DNA of 64,000 nt from Xestospongia muta. Lineage: Eukaryota > Porifera > Demospongiae > Haplosclerida > Petrosiidae. Below are positions 36,783 through 49,900 of the stretch, one piece after another. The notes beneath the pieces are model-generated. The model made no database searches, was not told where the DNA came from, and worked only from the letters and a program-made list of their open reading frames with translations. A program made the translations under genes and the position numbers. The stretch covers positions 3,420,038-3,484,037 of the forward strand of contig OY848923.1 in the NCBI GenBank assembly GCA_963693285.1. The letters are read 5' to 3'. The stretch's first letter is position 1. Each line of letters opens with the position of its first letter.

Positions 36783-37426
36783 TAAAATCTATCAATATTT
36801 CATATACAAAATTTATTGTAACTTGAAGATGAAACCTTCTTTGGAAACGTCCCGTGGTACAAATATAAATCGATATAGTATCTATTAGTAGCAGTCTTTT
36901 CAGTGCTTGGAGACGTTTCCTGAATGCGTTACTTCGCTCCAAGTCTACAAAACATTTTTCAGAACTTTTCTAACGATTACTTCGACCAACGGCCTTCTGT
37001 CTTGCTGATCCGTATTCCTCTGAGATTGTTTACAACATACTAAAAAATCTCCACGTTAAGTTTTTTACTTTTCGAGAAACGGCACTTGACCTCTGCAGCC
37101 TGAAAAAATCTATCAATATTTCATATACAAAATTTATTGTAACTTGAAGATGAAACCTTCTTTGGAAACGTCCCGTGGTACAAATATAAATCGATATATT
37201 ATCTATTAGTAGCAGTCTTTTCAGTGCTTGGAGACGTTTCCTGAATGCGTTACTTCGCTCCAAGTCCACAAAACATTTTTCAGAACTTTTCTAACGATTA
37301 CTTCGACCAACGGCCTTCTGTCTTGCTGATCCGTATTCCTCTGAGATTGTTTACAACATACTAAAAAATCTCCACGTTAAGTTTTTTACTTTTCGAGAAA
37401 CGGCACTTGACCTCTGCAGCCTGAAA
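36783..37426. repeat. Two tandem units of about 322 bp
   Basis: The stretch from aaaatctatcaatatttc to ctctgcagcctgaaa occurs twice in a row with only a few substitutions, within the larger mobile element. The near-identical open frames on the minus strand (from 36,942 and 37,269) result from this repeat. Confidence 0.85.
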
Positions 37427-37581
37427 ATTCTTTTGCGAGTTTTAAGCTTCTGTTTTCCTTGACGATGTTCTTGACACTACTGTTGTAAAGTCCACATGCT
37501 TTTCTATTCGTTGCTAAACGTTGGTAGCTGCTAATGCTTCGGTTGCCAAGTTATAGCAGTTCAAAAAAAACAGGCAGTGCA

Positions 37582-37582
37582 G

Positions 37583-37609
<27 letters not shown>
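37582..37609. repeat. (AC)n microsatellite
   Basis: An uninterrupted ac dinucleotide tract near one end of the mobile element at 36,484-37,654. Confidence 0.9.
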
Positions 37610-37614
<5 letters not shown>

Positions 37615-40600
37615 ACTACAGTACCCTCGCTATGCGCCCACGCACAGCGAGGTTAACAACTAGAAAAATCTAATCAACAGAGTGAGTGCAATTTATATGT
37701 ATGTACACGTATGCACATAGGGTAAATAGATAGAAGTATGGATAGTTTATGGATAATGGAGTGATTTATTAACTGATTGATGGATGAATTTTTTATTGTG
37801 TTATTTCAATCATTTCATTATATATAGTTTCAAGTACAAGTGATCATCATGACTTGCAACAACTACATGATTTAGTACAAGAGAAGGATAGCTATATAGC
37901 TCAACTAAATCGTAGACTACTTATAGCCTTAAAAGATAAGAAAGATGTGCTACAACAACTAAAGATAGTCAGTCATCAACTACTCTCACTCAGGAGTTCT
38001 CAAAAGACTACAGGTACTAGTTAATAGTGTAATTGACTGTTCATCATTTTATACCAGATATTGTCAGTTATCTTCCCAAACTGGCTGTTGTTCTACAACC
38101 AGTACAAGAATATTGGGAACAACTGGGTCTTCAACTTAATATAGATCAGTCTGTACTGACTGATATCAAAAGTAAAGGAGATTCTACAGAACAGATGAGG
38201 CACATGTTAAAGGAATGGTCTCTAAAAGGAGGTACATTGACACAACTTGAACAAGCTCTACTTCATCTTGACATAAAACATGTCATTCCTAGTAAGATTT
38301 ACAATTGATATACGTGTACTACATGAATTAATAGATAGATTGAATAAACATAGAACAGACGAGTGAATGGATAGATGATGGATATGTAGCTTAATGTATC
38401 TCCTTAGTAATAGCAAAGAGATACATTAAGCACAATAGCTCTCTATATGCGATTTGAACACAGATATGACTTTAGGTATATTTGATCTTCAAGAGAAGGT
38501 ACAAGTCTCTACTGACTTCAGTGATACGACTATACAATGTGACTATTGGAATTACACTAACATATCAGGTAACCTATACCAATCGTATGTAGTACTTTAT
38601 TAATGTATTGTTAATGTTGTATAGACTCATTTGAAGGAATGGTGACAGTAGGAAAGAAACTCTGTCTCTACAATGCTCATACTGAACATGAGTTAATATT
38701 GGAACAATGTGGGTTAAGACTTGTCATCCCTGGAGAGGTCATCACACCAATAGAGTCTATATATGAAATAGCTGCTCAAGGTTTATGGGGTTTGGGCAAA
38801 TTTGAGTTCCCAGAAGGTAGCACACTTATCAGTGGCGTGTGCTATATAGCAATATCCAGTTCCTCTGAGCTCAACAAGCCAGTTACTGTTGAGTTAATGC
38901 ATTGTGCTCATATTACTGATGAAAGACAGAGACGATATTTAAGTTTCGTTTCTGCCAAGTCAGGTTCACCCTTTAAGTTTGAATACTTACCAGGAGGATC
39001 ATTCTCATCTGAGTCTCAATATGGCACTATATCTCTCAAGCAGTTCTCTTTACTAGCTATAGTACTTGTTATTAGTGGTGCAGCTGCTGCAGTTGGTGAT
39101 GTAGCTTTAGGAGGTGTAGGAGGGATAGTTGCTGGTGGTGTTATAGGTTTAGCTGCAGCAGCTATAGGACATCATCTTGAAGGAGGTCATGGTAAGAAAT
39201 AAACATTACTTTTAAATATTTGTTAATACAATCAGATGATATCAAGCCTCCTAACTGTTATTATCAAGCATATGTCTTTTATAAATGTATTGATACTAAA
39301 ACATGGACTATGAATTTTGTCATTACTCAAGATTCTATTTACTCCAAGGTAATGAAAGCCTGAGCCATTTATACATACTATCATGATAACTATGATATAC
39401 CCTATAGTGTGTTCAAGAATTGACATCTAATGATCATAATGACTTCGGAATAAAACATTCAAACTTTAGATTTTGTTTTGCCACCAAGTCTTCAACTGAA
39501 CAGGATCAAATAGCAGAAAGAGCAGGTAATAGAGAAACTACACTGAAACCCAAAGGATTCCCTGGTGACAATGTCATGCTCAAAGGTTGGAAATTACAAC
39601 CTCTCCATATACCCCCATTAGTAAGTTGACCAGTAATGCTGAATAAACATTAGCAAATGATGATAATTAGGAAATGATGTATGTACCTATCTAAAGTATC
39701 TACTATAGAAACAATAGTGACAAAAGAGTCATAGCATTATAAAGAATTATATCTTTATTTAGATCAACAGGAGAGATGTTGATGACTTTCATGCTTCTAA
39801 GAGTGCCAATCCTCCTTATATTCCTGTACTAATAGTTGTTCATCCTAATTCTAGTAACTTTAAAGAACAGTTGCAATATCCTTTAGCTATTGAAGGGATT
39901 GAAGTGACTGCTGCTGATGACAGTCAACCTAAAATTGTCATTTATAGAACATATACTCACAGTAAGTCTAATTTTCTGGAATAGTAATGTACTCAGTTTT
40001 TGTATACATAAGTAAGCAGGGTGGGATTTGTTTATATCATAGCACTTCTTTTCATGCAGGCTCATCTGCTACTCATATAGAAATATCAGATAGAATTTCA
40101 CAATCAACATCAGGTTTGTTAAGATAACGTACATGTATAATTGAAAGTATACACCTTTTATCTGCTTATGACATATTTATAACTTGTGTGTTAATTCCAT
40201 GCACAGCACTTGAAAAAGAATCCAATACATCAGAGATATTTCAATCTCACAGTGCTGATCTTATTACCTCTATTGCCTCTGATCTCGAAAGAATAACTGA
40301 CAGACTGTTTTCTAAGAACATAATAGGACAAGCTATAGTACAGTTTACAACCTTGGGAAGTAAGAGTAATTACTCTAAAGCTAGAAAAGTAGTCTATGAA
40401 CTATATAGTCAATTACAAGCTCAGAGGAATCCAAAGCAATATCTCTCTAAGATTTGTGATGTACTTTTAAAACAAAATGATCAACAACTAAAAGACATCA
40501 CCAACAGTATGATTGTTAAGTTATAATTGCTATTTTAATTTGATTTATACATTACTACTTCAGTATATTGTATCAATACTTTACTTATTATGATATTTAA

Positions 40601-40799
40601 TGTCTTAAAGTACATGTAGTATGTTTATAAAGTACACACACATTTGTATGTATTAAAAGTGACTTGTATTGCTATTTTTTGGGTAAATAATTATATACTA
40701 TAATTATTTTTGTATTCAATGAAATGTTTTTGCAAAAATGTGTTTAGTTTTCAACAAGTGCAAGACAATTTACATATTGTTTCAGTCACTCTACTTTGA

Positions 40800-41090
40800 G
40801 ACATTTACCAGATAATAACAGTCCAGATATTTTCAATGCAATGGGTGCAGAGTCTATGACTATTATATGTAATAATTGACTATTTTAATTCAGAAGGGAA
40901 AATTGTTCTTTAGTAAGAGACCAATATACAAATTAATATTTAGTATCCATTTGATTCTATAATATAACATATATGTGGATACATATACATCTGTACATAT
41001 AAAGTTTGGATCATCCTCTACTGCAGCTGTTGATGCCAAAAAGATCAGTCCACTAAATAACATATTAACCAAACCCATTTTTCTAGCAAT
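40800..41090 (-). CDS. Putative small secreted protein, tandem copy 1
   Basis: On the minus strand the frame from 41096 (inner Met at 41078) encodes a signal peptide, MGLVNMLFSGLIFLASTA, followed by an acidic start AVEDDPNFI. A donor after that (gtacag) and an acceptor near 40,872 would join in phase 1 to a short exon with IDSAPIALKISGLLLSGK and a stop, giving some 50 residues. No family is recognised and the splice is tentative. The second tandem unit keeps the same frame with one residue-changing difference in the leader, which suggests but does not prove coding. Confidence 0.35.
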
Positions 41091-42195
41091 GACCACAGAT
41101 ATGTTCAGTATCTATTTGACAAGAATAATATTATTCATAGTTCTCAACTTCTCATCATACCTCTAATTTATATAAAACATCAGTTTGGAAGTGTTCAGTT
41201 AAATAGTCATTAGACAACCTATGGTTAACTTGATAATATACCTACATATAATAAGTAAGGTAAATGTGACAATAACCTATACAAGATAGAACGTACATGT
41301 AAATGTATATATAATAAAATACTGTAACATTGTAATGTCTCTATCTGGTAGATAGTAACATCTGGTTCCAACTAAGTGACACTATCTGGTGACTTTGTTC
41401 TCATTTGATTGGGAGGGAGGAGCTGTGAGAGAAGAGGAAGAGAAGGAATTAAACAAGGGTAGAAGAGAAGAACTAATAAGAGTTACCAACCATAATTATA
41501 TCTATCTTCAATGACATCCTTTAGTGGCCACACCTCCCCTAAATTAGTGTAACCTAACAGTATGAGGAAGCGTGATGAATAGATAAATGAATGGATAGAA
41601 GACTAAATGGATGTATGGATGAATTGATATATGAATCAATAATAAGGTAAATGGATGCATTAAATAACAAATGGATGGACAGATAGTTATACATGTACAC
41701 ATACCTTATACAAGACCATACAAGATGGTAATAATGATAGAAAACAAGGTAATTCTATACCAGTAACATCAATATACTTGCTATCTTTATTGTCATCATT
41801 GGTAGACTCATAAGAGCAATAAAATCACTACAAACAATACTAAATCATGAATTACATCAACTTGATTTGATAAAATATGATACTAAACAACATTTGATAT
41901 AGGCATAACACTGATTTGATATTGATATTAATATCAGCATGAAAATGATTCTATGTTCATATCAATGTGACACTGATTTGATATTGATATCAATATGATA
42001 TCAATATAATTGTCTATAAGACAGACATTATAATATTTTTTTATTGCTTTAATCTCTATCTCTTTCCAAACTTAAATTTAAATGGTAAATTTACTATAAT
42101 TATTTTTGTAATCAATGAAATGTTTTTGCAAAAATGTGTTTAGTTTCCAACAAGTGCAAGACAATTTACATATTGTTTCAGTCACTCTACTTTGA

Positions 42196-42486
42196 GACAT
42201 TTACCAGATAATAACAGTCCAGATATTTTCAATGCAATGGGTGCAGAGTCTATGACTATTATATGTAATAATTGACTATTTTAATTCAGAAAGGAAAATT
42301 GTTCTTTAGTAAGAGACCAATATACAAATTAATATTTAGTATCCATTTGATTCTATAATATAACATATATATGGATACATATACATCTGTACATATAAAG
42401 TTTGGATCATCCTCTACTGCAGCTGTTGATGCCAAAAAGATCAGTCCACTAAATAACACATTAACCAAACCCATTTTTCTAGCAAT
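42196..42486 (-). CDS. Putative small secreted protein, tandem copy 2
   Basis: Same structure as the copy 1396 bp to the left: a frame from 42492 (inner Met at 42474) with leader MGLVNVLFSGLIFLASTA and AVEDDPNFI, then a possible phase-1 splice to a short terminal exon. The only leader change is Met to Val. Function unknown; coding status is uncertain. Confidence 0.35.
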
Positions 42487-43689
42487 GACCACAGATATGT
42501 TCAGTATCTATTTGACAAGAATAATATTATTCATAGTTCTCAACTTCTCATCGTACCTCTAATTTATATAAAACATCAGTTTGGAAGTGTTCAGTTAAAA
42601 TTAATAATCATTAGACAACCTATGGTTAACTTGATAATATACTTACATATAATAAGTAAGGTAAATGTGACAATAACCTATACAAGATAGAACGTACATG
42701 TAAATGTAGATATAATAAAATACTGTAACATTGTAACGTCTCTATCTGGTAGATAGTAACATCTGGTTCCAACTAAGTGACACTATCTGGTGACTTTGTT
42801 CTTATTTGATTGGGAGGGAGGAGCTGTGAGAGAAGAGGAAGAGAAGGAATTAAACAAGGATAGAAGAGAAGAACTAATAAGAGTTACCAACCATAATTAT
42901 ATCTATCTACAATGACATCCTTTAGTGGCCACACCTCCCCTAATTTAGTGTAACCTAACAGTATGAGGAAGGGTGATGGATAGATAAATGAATGGATAGA
43001 AGACTAAATGGATGTATGGATGAATTGATATATGGATCAATAATAAGGTAAATGGATGCATTAAATAATAAATGGATGGACAGATAGTTATACATGTACA
43101 CATACCTTATACAAGACCATACAAGATGGTAATAATGATAGAAAACAAGGTAATTCTATACCAGTAACATCAATATACTTGCTATCTTTATTGTCATCAT
43201 TGGTAGACTCATAAGAGCAATAAAATCACTACAAACAATACTAAATCATGAATTACATCAACTTGATTTGATAAAATATGATACTAAACAACATTTGATA
43301 TAGACATAACACTGATTTGATATTGATATTAATATCAGCATGAAAATGATTCCATGTTCATATCAATGTGACACTGATTTGATATTGATATCAATATGAT
43401 ATCGATATAATTGTCTATAAGACAGACATTATAATATTTTTTTATTGCTTTAATCTCTATCTCTTTCCAAACTTCAGTATTTTCATTTCTGCAAAGCCAA
43501 TGGTCGAGCTAGTCACATGATTAATCATATAACTAACTTTTGTCTTCGTCAGCTGATAACATATTTATAAGTTTAATTAACCATAAGCACATTATACCTA
43601 TTACTGTATTACTTCATTCACTTACCTAGTATTGATATATTAAAGTCTAGCTGTATAAAGTCCATTATCAACAGTTAGTACATATATCA

Positions 43690-43945
43690 CTCCATCTTAA
43701 CACAATATTACAAGTTATTTGTGTAATCAGTCAATAACCGAGGCGAGGAGAGTACAAACTGAAACTCACTATTAAAAATAGACAACATGATCATGAGTCA
43801 GAATTTTATAAGACTGACCAAAATAAGTAATCTGTCAGCTGTAAAGATGCAAATCAATTTAAAAATCACGTGTAACAATCAACTCCACCTAGTCATAATT
43901 AGGGTGTGGTCCTACAAGATTTCTTTACTGACCTTTCAAAGCTAA
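43690..43945 (+). promoter_or_regulatory. Upstream region of gene C conserved with gene A
   Basis: Matches 6305-6529 over most of its length, right up to the start codon. It is the likely promoter and 5' UTR of gene C. No TATA box or initiator can be assigned with confidence. Confidence 0.5.
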
Positions 43946-46900
43946 ATGGCTACTTCAGGTAATTATTACTGTATGTCATGTCGGTATAGCCTTCGTACAA
44001 GTTATGTAGTAGATGTGATCATATACTATATATATATTACATTATACTGTAAGCTGATCTCAAGATATAGTACATATAATTCTCTACAGGACAATACAAA
44101 CTTGGTGTAAGAATTCAACATAGCACTCAAGTGATTGGAGATAACCTGTACCTGTGGGGTGGAGGTCAACATAACTTACCTAAAGTACATAATAATAATG
44201 AGAAAAGAAGACTTACATCACAAGTAGAAATCTTCAATATTACCTCTGGCAAGTGGGACAGTATACCTACCAGTGGTGAGCCACCACTTGGAGTATCTGG
44301 TTATGTATGTACAACATTTAAGGATAAAATATTTTATTTTGGAGGTTGGTGTTACCATGACAACTGCTACCATAATGCCATCTTTCAACTCGATATTTCC
44401 ACTTACACCTGGACACAACTACAACCTACAAATGACAGAATAGCAGTGATGAAGAGATCGAATGGTGGTATAATGGCAACTGAGTATGAAGGACAACATC
44501 GTCTACTAATTATAGGAGGTTTTGGACCCCCACCTACTACACAAGTACCACAAGCTCAATATTGTCAGTTACCCAGTGGTAATGTATCTACCAATGAACA
44601 TAATCTGTTTGATATATTAACTGGTAAGAACATTAATATATCATATTATATTATCAGATATCACTTATTACAGTCAGTATCACTACATAGTGTGTATAAA
44701 TTAAAAAACTAAAATATTTATACATTTAGTCCAAAGTAGTATTGAGGTATCCTATTATGATATGATATACATCAATTGATATTACTTACCTCAAGACATA
44801 CTATATCTTGTGTATGTGTAAAAATATAGCCTTTCCTTTTGTTTTAAACTAATAAATGACACAGCTAAGCTTGAAAACAACACAGTTAACAAATAATATA
44901 ATTAGTAACTATAAATATACTACTAGTTTCTGTCATATTGTAGTCTATTTAGAGTGAACTAAATAAAACTTAAATTAAGTCTACTATTTATATTTCTATT
45001 ATAACATGTAAAAATTAAATACATTTAATTGTTAGATGATAGAAACTAATTAATTATTCATTATTATTGATCTATACAACAGTTCACTTTGTCTCCTGTC
45101 ACTTACACCTCTTATGTAATGATTCCAGTAGAACATTGACAATGATACTTTATTAATGATCAGTTGAGGTTGATATTAATATTATATTTGTATCATTTTT
45201 TTACTGATCATTGTATTATGACCAATTATCTAACTACTACTATGATACAAGTATAATGATAAGTGTTCTGTTTTTTCTCCGTTTAGGACAATGGATTATA
45301 CCTGAGATCACTGGACAGTGTATGCCACCTAATGAAAGCTTTGTTATGGAAGCAGTAAACAATACAAGAGCAATCATCTTTGGTGGTATTGTTGAAGGCA
45401 AAGCATCCAATACTCTTTATATACTGGATATCATCAACTGTACAGTGGTATGTTATATCATCATTCATACATTGACTGATAACATGTTATATAATGAGTG
45501 TTAGTTGAGTTCATTTGTCTATCTAGCACTGGCAGACTATAGCTAAACCTGACCTAGTAGTACAGTGGCCAAAGGAAAGAGGATGTCATGCTGCCAGTAT
45601 TATCACTGGATCAATATCACCTATACTAGTAATAATAGGTGGAATGAGATTGAAGAAAACAATAAAGGACTATTGGATACTGGATATTAATGAGAAGTCA
45701 TGGACAAAGGTATGTCTTTGATAATATACCATATTGCCTCTAATTTATTGTACAATTATACATATATTTAGAAGATTAATATCATATCCAGTTACGACTG
45801 ATATACTAGAATATGTTGTTTTCTCTATTGTGTGGACTTACTGTCTGGTTAAATTAGAGACCATAAAATATTACATTTTCTATCTGGATAATTAGAGTAT
45901 ATCTGGTATTACTCTAACCATCTCTGTTAAGTAAAAATGTTAATGCAGTGTCTTAACTATATCAGTTAATACAAACATTACATACTGTACTACCTGAGAT
46001 GTGTTATAATAGTAGTACATATAAATATAATATATATAGAATGTGATAACATTTTTATAGAATAATATTATATAAAATGACTTTGGTAAGTTAATTACAA
46101 TGTAACAATTTATATCTCTTTATAACAGTATTATTAGTTACCAATTTGTTGTTAGTTTTAATAAAATCCTACCAATTATTATAGTATATCTCTCTAACCT
46201 GTATACACATATAAATAATGTAATAATATTTATGTCTCTACATACTACAGATTAATCTACCTGACTCTGTCACTGAGAGATGTATCCACTCTCTATCAAC
46301 ATTTATCATGGGACCATATTGTGTGTGGTTAATAATTGTAGGAGGTCATATAAAGTACAATGAAGCTGATGTCACTGATCCCAACATAACAATGTTGGTA
46401 GAATTAGGTAACTAAGTCATTACATATACAATGTAGATATCATTTGATATGTTATAAAAAACATGTATACTTTCATCTGTATAGACTACTAAGGGGTGTG
46501 GTTGAGGGTGTGACCATATATTACATGATATATCGTGACTCTTTTATAGTAGTTATAATTCCTTTAAAGTATCAGTAGATATGGCGAATATAGTTTATTT
46601 TTTATTTCATAACAATTACAACAACTATATATATAATTATAAACATACATTATTGGATGTTTATAACGTATACATTTGTAATTACATGTGTAGTATTGTT
46701 TACATGTTTTAGTTACTATTATGCGTACATCATGTAAGTATAGGTAATGTTACATGTAGTGTATAATACATGTACTGTTATATAACAGGTGACCTTGTTA
46801 TGTACTACATATTATGGTCTTTGAGTTGAGCCCTTCATTAAAAAAGGTGTTTTATGTAAGGTGAGGTATTTCCTCACCTACTATATGCAATTAGTGCTGA

Positions 46901-49900
46901 AGTACATTTTAATGTTGTTTATTACTTGTTCACGTGAATGTCATGTGAACACACCACTTTTTCTCTCGTGCTTGTGCTAGTAATTGTTATAATAGAACAT
47001 CTGTTCATATAATTAGAGCTGTAATTTTGAATTGCCACGTAACACACAGCTGACTTCTGAAGGTGAAAAGTGTTATTCCAAGAAGGTGTGTAATTTGAAG
47101 TATGACGAAAGTATGCCATTGAAAATGTATAGAGTTTTATAATTTGCTGTTTTCTCATAGCACTAGAAAGCCAAATTGTATATATATAAAATGCGCGTTT
47201 GCAAGCTGAATATATTGGTGCAAGTTCCATGCAGATAGCATGTAAAACAGCAATGTTATTTACATGTCTGGGTAGCTCAACTCAACTCAGAGTATAATAG
47301 TACTACTTTGTATATTGGGATTAGTATTGTTGTGTTCTCTCATATAGTCCTCAATGATGGTCAATGGTCAGTAGGGTTTGTATTAGACTCTAATGCACTG
47401 GCCTCAACTATTGACTACCAAGAAAGAGTACTAAAGCGACTCATAGAAGGAAGGATAGAATGGATAGACCAACAAAAAGGTCAAAACACTTCTTTAAAGA
47501 AGAATACTCCTCTTGTATCTAGTTATAAGGATGATCTCTTAGTTGCTCAACAAAATATAAAGAGCCTTCAAGAGAGATTACTAGAACTAGAATCTCAACA
47601 AGGTAGATAATGAATTAATAATGAAATCAATGAATTGATAAATTGAAAGAATTAACAGATTATGTAAATATATGGAGGATAGATTACTGGATAGATTTAT
47701 GAATGGATAGATGAACTAATGGACAAACACAGGTTTGGATTATTAGATGAATGGCTAAACAGAGCAACATCCATTGACTACTGAATGGGCCAATAATTGA
47801 ATGGACAGATGTGATGACAGATTTATGAGTAGATATATTGATAGATGAATGGATAAATAGTATGTCCTTACATCTATTGGTATTGGTCCATTGCTATATT
47901 TCATCATCAATCTATTTATTTAATAGTATCGATTACTAATGGTAGGACATATGTATAGATAGATGAATAGATGGATAGACAAATAATATATGTTGTTGCA
48001 ATTGGATAGATGAATAGGTGAATAAATGAATCAATGATGGACAGATAAACAATATGACTGATGTTCAATTCATATATCTGTTTATTTACTGATCAAATAA
48101 ACTTTATTTCACAAAATGTTGTTTCTTACTATACTATAGAACAAGAAAATGACAGATATATAGTTGAACTTAGTACCAAACTACACAAGAAGGATGAGAC
48201 CATAACAGTACTACGAAAAGAACTAGAACAATCTAAACAAAAGGGTAAGTAGTTGAATGAATGATTGTATTAGATGAATGAATGGATGAATGAATACATA
48301 TTACAGTAGATGGAAATTGATAGAAGGATGATAGATATATGTTTCTGTGAACCATATATGTTTAAATGTATATCTAAATACATTTCACTAATCATTGTTA
48401 CCTACTATAGTCTCAAGTACCAGTGGATATCATGATGTACAACAAGTACATGATGTAGTACATGAAAAAGACAGTTATATAGCTCAACTCACTCGTAAAC
48501 TTCACAAGAAGGATGAGACCATAACAACACTACAAAAACAACTAAAACAATCTAATCAACAGCTCAGGAGTTCTCAAAAGACTACAGGTACTAGTTATTA
48601 TTGTAATTAACTGTTTATTTCTTTCTTTTTTATCAGACATTGTCAGTTATCTTCCCAAACTGGCTGTTGTTCTACAACCAGTACAAGAATATTGGGAACA
48701 ACTTGGTCTTCAACTTAATATAGATCAGTCTATACTGTCTGATATTAGATGTAAAGGAGATTGTACAGAACAGATGAAGTACTTGTTAGAGGAATGGTCT
48801 CTAAAAGGAGGTACACTGACACAACTTGAAGAGGCTCTACTTCATCTTGACATGAAACATATCATTCATGGTAAGAGCTATAGTGAGCATATTGCATGAA
48901 TGGATGAATGCATGTATGGGTAATGTAAAGGATGCATATATATATATAATTATATATATGTATGTGTGTGCCCAGTAGTGCCACAAATTAGACTTAATAC
49001 CCTCTGCAATCCAAGGTTACACAGTATGGTCATGCAACATGTCCATTGATAAAATGATACACACATATTGTCCACAATATATTTTGCAGTATAATTATAT
49101 CATGGGATGTCAAACATATATCTAGCAAGATAGCTACTTTCATGGATATATTGTACCCATGGATGACATAGTACACATGTGCATATCATGTATCTGTGGT
49201 ATATTCACATATACAAGATGTCCCTAGTGGTATATCTACTTCATGGTGTATATATGGATACAATGTATTCATGCAGCTAACTATAGTTTCCAACCTATAG
49301 ATGTATTGTATAGTAATCCAGTGTTACCATGATATGTACATTGATACAATATATACATGTTGCTAAGTACACAGTTCTACCCTATGGATATATTGTATAG
49401 TGACCATGGTTACCATAATACATATAGGATACATAACTATATACACAGTTGTTAACCTATTGGTACAATGTATAGTAACCATGGTTACCATGGTATGTCT
49501 ACATGGATACAATGTATCCATGCTGCCAAGTGTACAGTTGTCACCAAATGGATACATTATAGAGTAATCCATGGTTACTATGCCATATATATGTTATGGC
49601 ACTATTTGACATATCTTGACATATGTGACCTGATTTGCGAAAAAGGACCACTTCTATCAAACCATTATAAACGGTTGACTGTACATAAGCATTTTTTTAA
49701 ATAAAATGCTTACTAAATTTTACATTTCAAGTTATGTATTGTTTTTAAACTGAGATTTAACTTAGTCAACATTCATTGAAAACGTATGGTTGTGTACATA
49801 ACAACTGCATGTTTTGGAGATATTTTAAAAGAAGTGGTCCCTTTTCCCAAATCAGCTCACATATGAATAAAGGGAAAAACAATGAAAAGATATGTAAGAG

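Larger units (their letters stand above)
36484..37654 (-). mobile_element. Helentron-like non-autonomous element (HINE/DINE-1 type) inside a coiled-coil exon of gene B
   Basis: A 1171-bp insert splits an exon that is continuous in genes A and C; two A bases are duplicated, and removing insert plus AA restores the reading frame. Read on the minus strand it starts aacctcgctgtgcgtg, carries an (AC/GT)n tract, two tandem 322-bp units, the inverted partner acagcgaggtt near the other end, then a perfect hairpin ggcact-tt-agtgcc and ends tttca next to a T run. Sub-terminal inverted repeats, a microsatellite, tandem core repeats, a 3' hairpin and insertion between T residues are the known design of Helentron-associated elements. 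No protein of its own is credible. Confidence 0.65.
34301..40526 (+). pseudogene. Gene B: 5'-truncated and interrupted kelch / Death / ZU5 / CARD-like paralogue
   Basis: Matches to gene C exons: 34301-34461, 34541-34730, 35597-35753, 35942-36166, 36407-37681 (interrupted), 37828-38013, 38058-38291, 38476-38568, 38625-39191, 39236-39348, 39408-39620, 39763-39961, 40060-40113, 40207-40526. The start-codon exon and the large first kelch exon are absent. The third kelch exon has a 4-bp insertion (tata, near 34573) and TGA for TGG. A 1.17-kb element splits a coiled-coil exon at 36484. In contrast, everything from 37828 to the stop at 40524-40526 is open and splices in phase: coiled coil, Death, ZU5, glycine-zipper, UPA-like, CARD-like. 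A shorter product from an internal start is conceivable. No promoter like that of A and C is seen. Confidence 0.8.
40695..43475. repeat. Two tandem units of about 1.39 kb
   Basis: Unit 1 spans about 40,695-42,085 and unit 2 about 42,090-43,475, with an offset of 1396 bp and an estimated 1-2% difference by eye. Each holds the leader-peptide frame listed separately, a ggatga simple repeat and a block near the end rich in gatattgatatcaatatgatatc palindromes. Both sit between genes B and C. Confidence 0.9.

Noticed and set aside
36664..37269. Two near-identical minus-strand frames starting MERSNAFRKR
   Set aside because: They arise from the tandem 322-bp repeat inside a mobile element; no start, splice or motif supports a gene.
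37582..43475. CRISPR array or other bacterial-type repeat array
   Set aside because: The repeats are microsatellites and large tandem units without regular repeat-spacer structure, in a clearly eukaryotic setting.
46922..47230. 102-residue minus-strand frame within gene C
   Set aside because: It lies wholly inside a MITE-like insertion absent from gene A and has no recognisable motif.
49363..49704. Open frames on both strands in the gene C intron
   Set aside because: They follow a near-palindromic minisatellite, which gives repeated low-complexity peptides.
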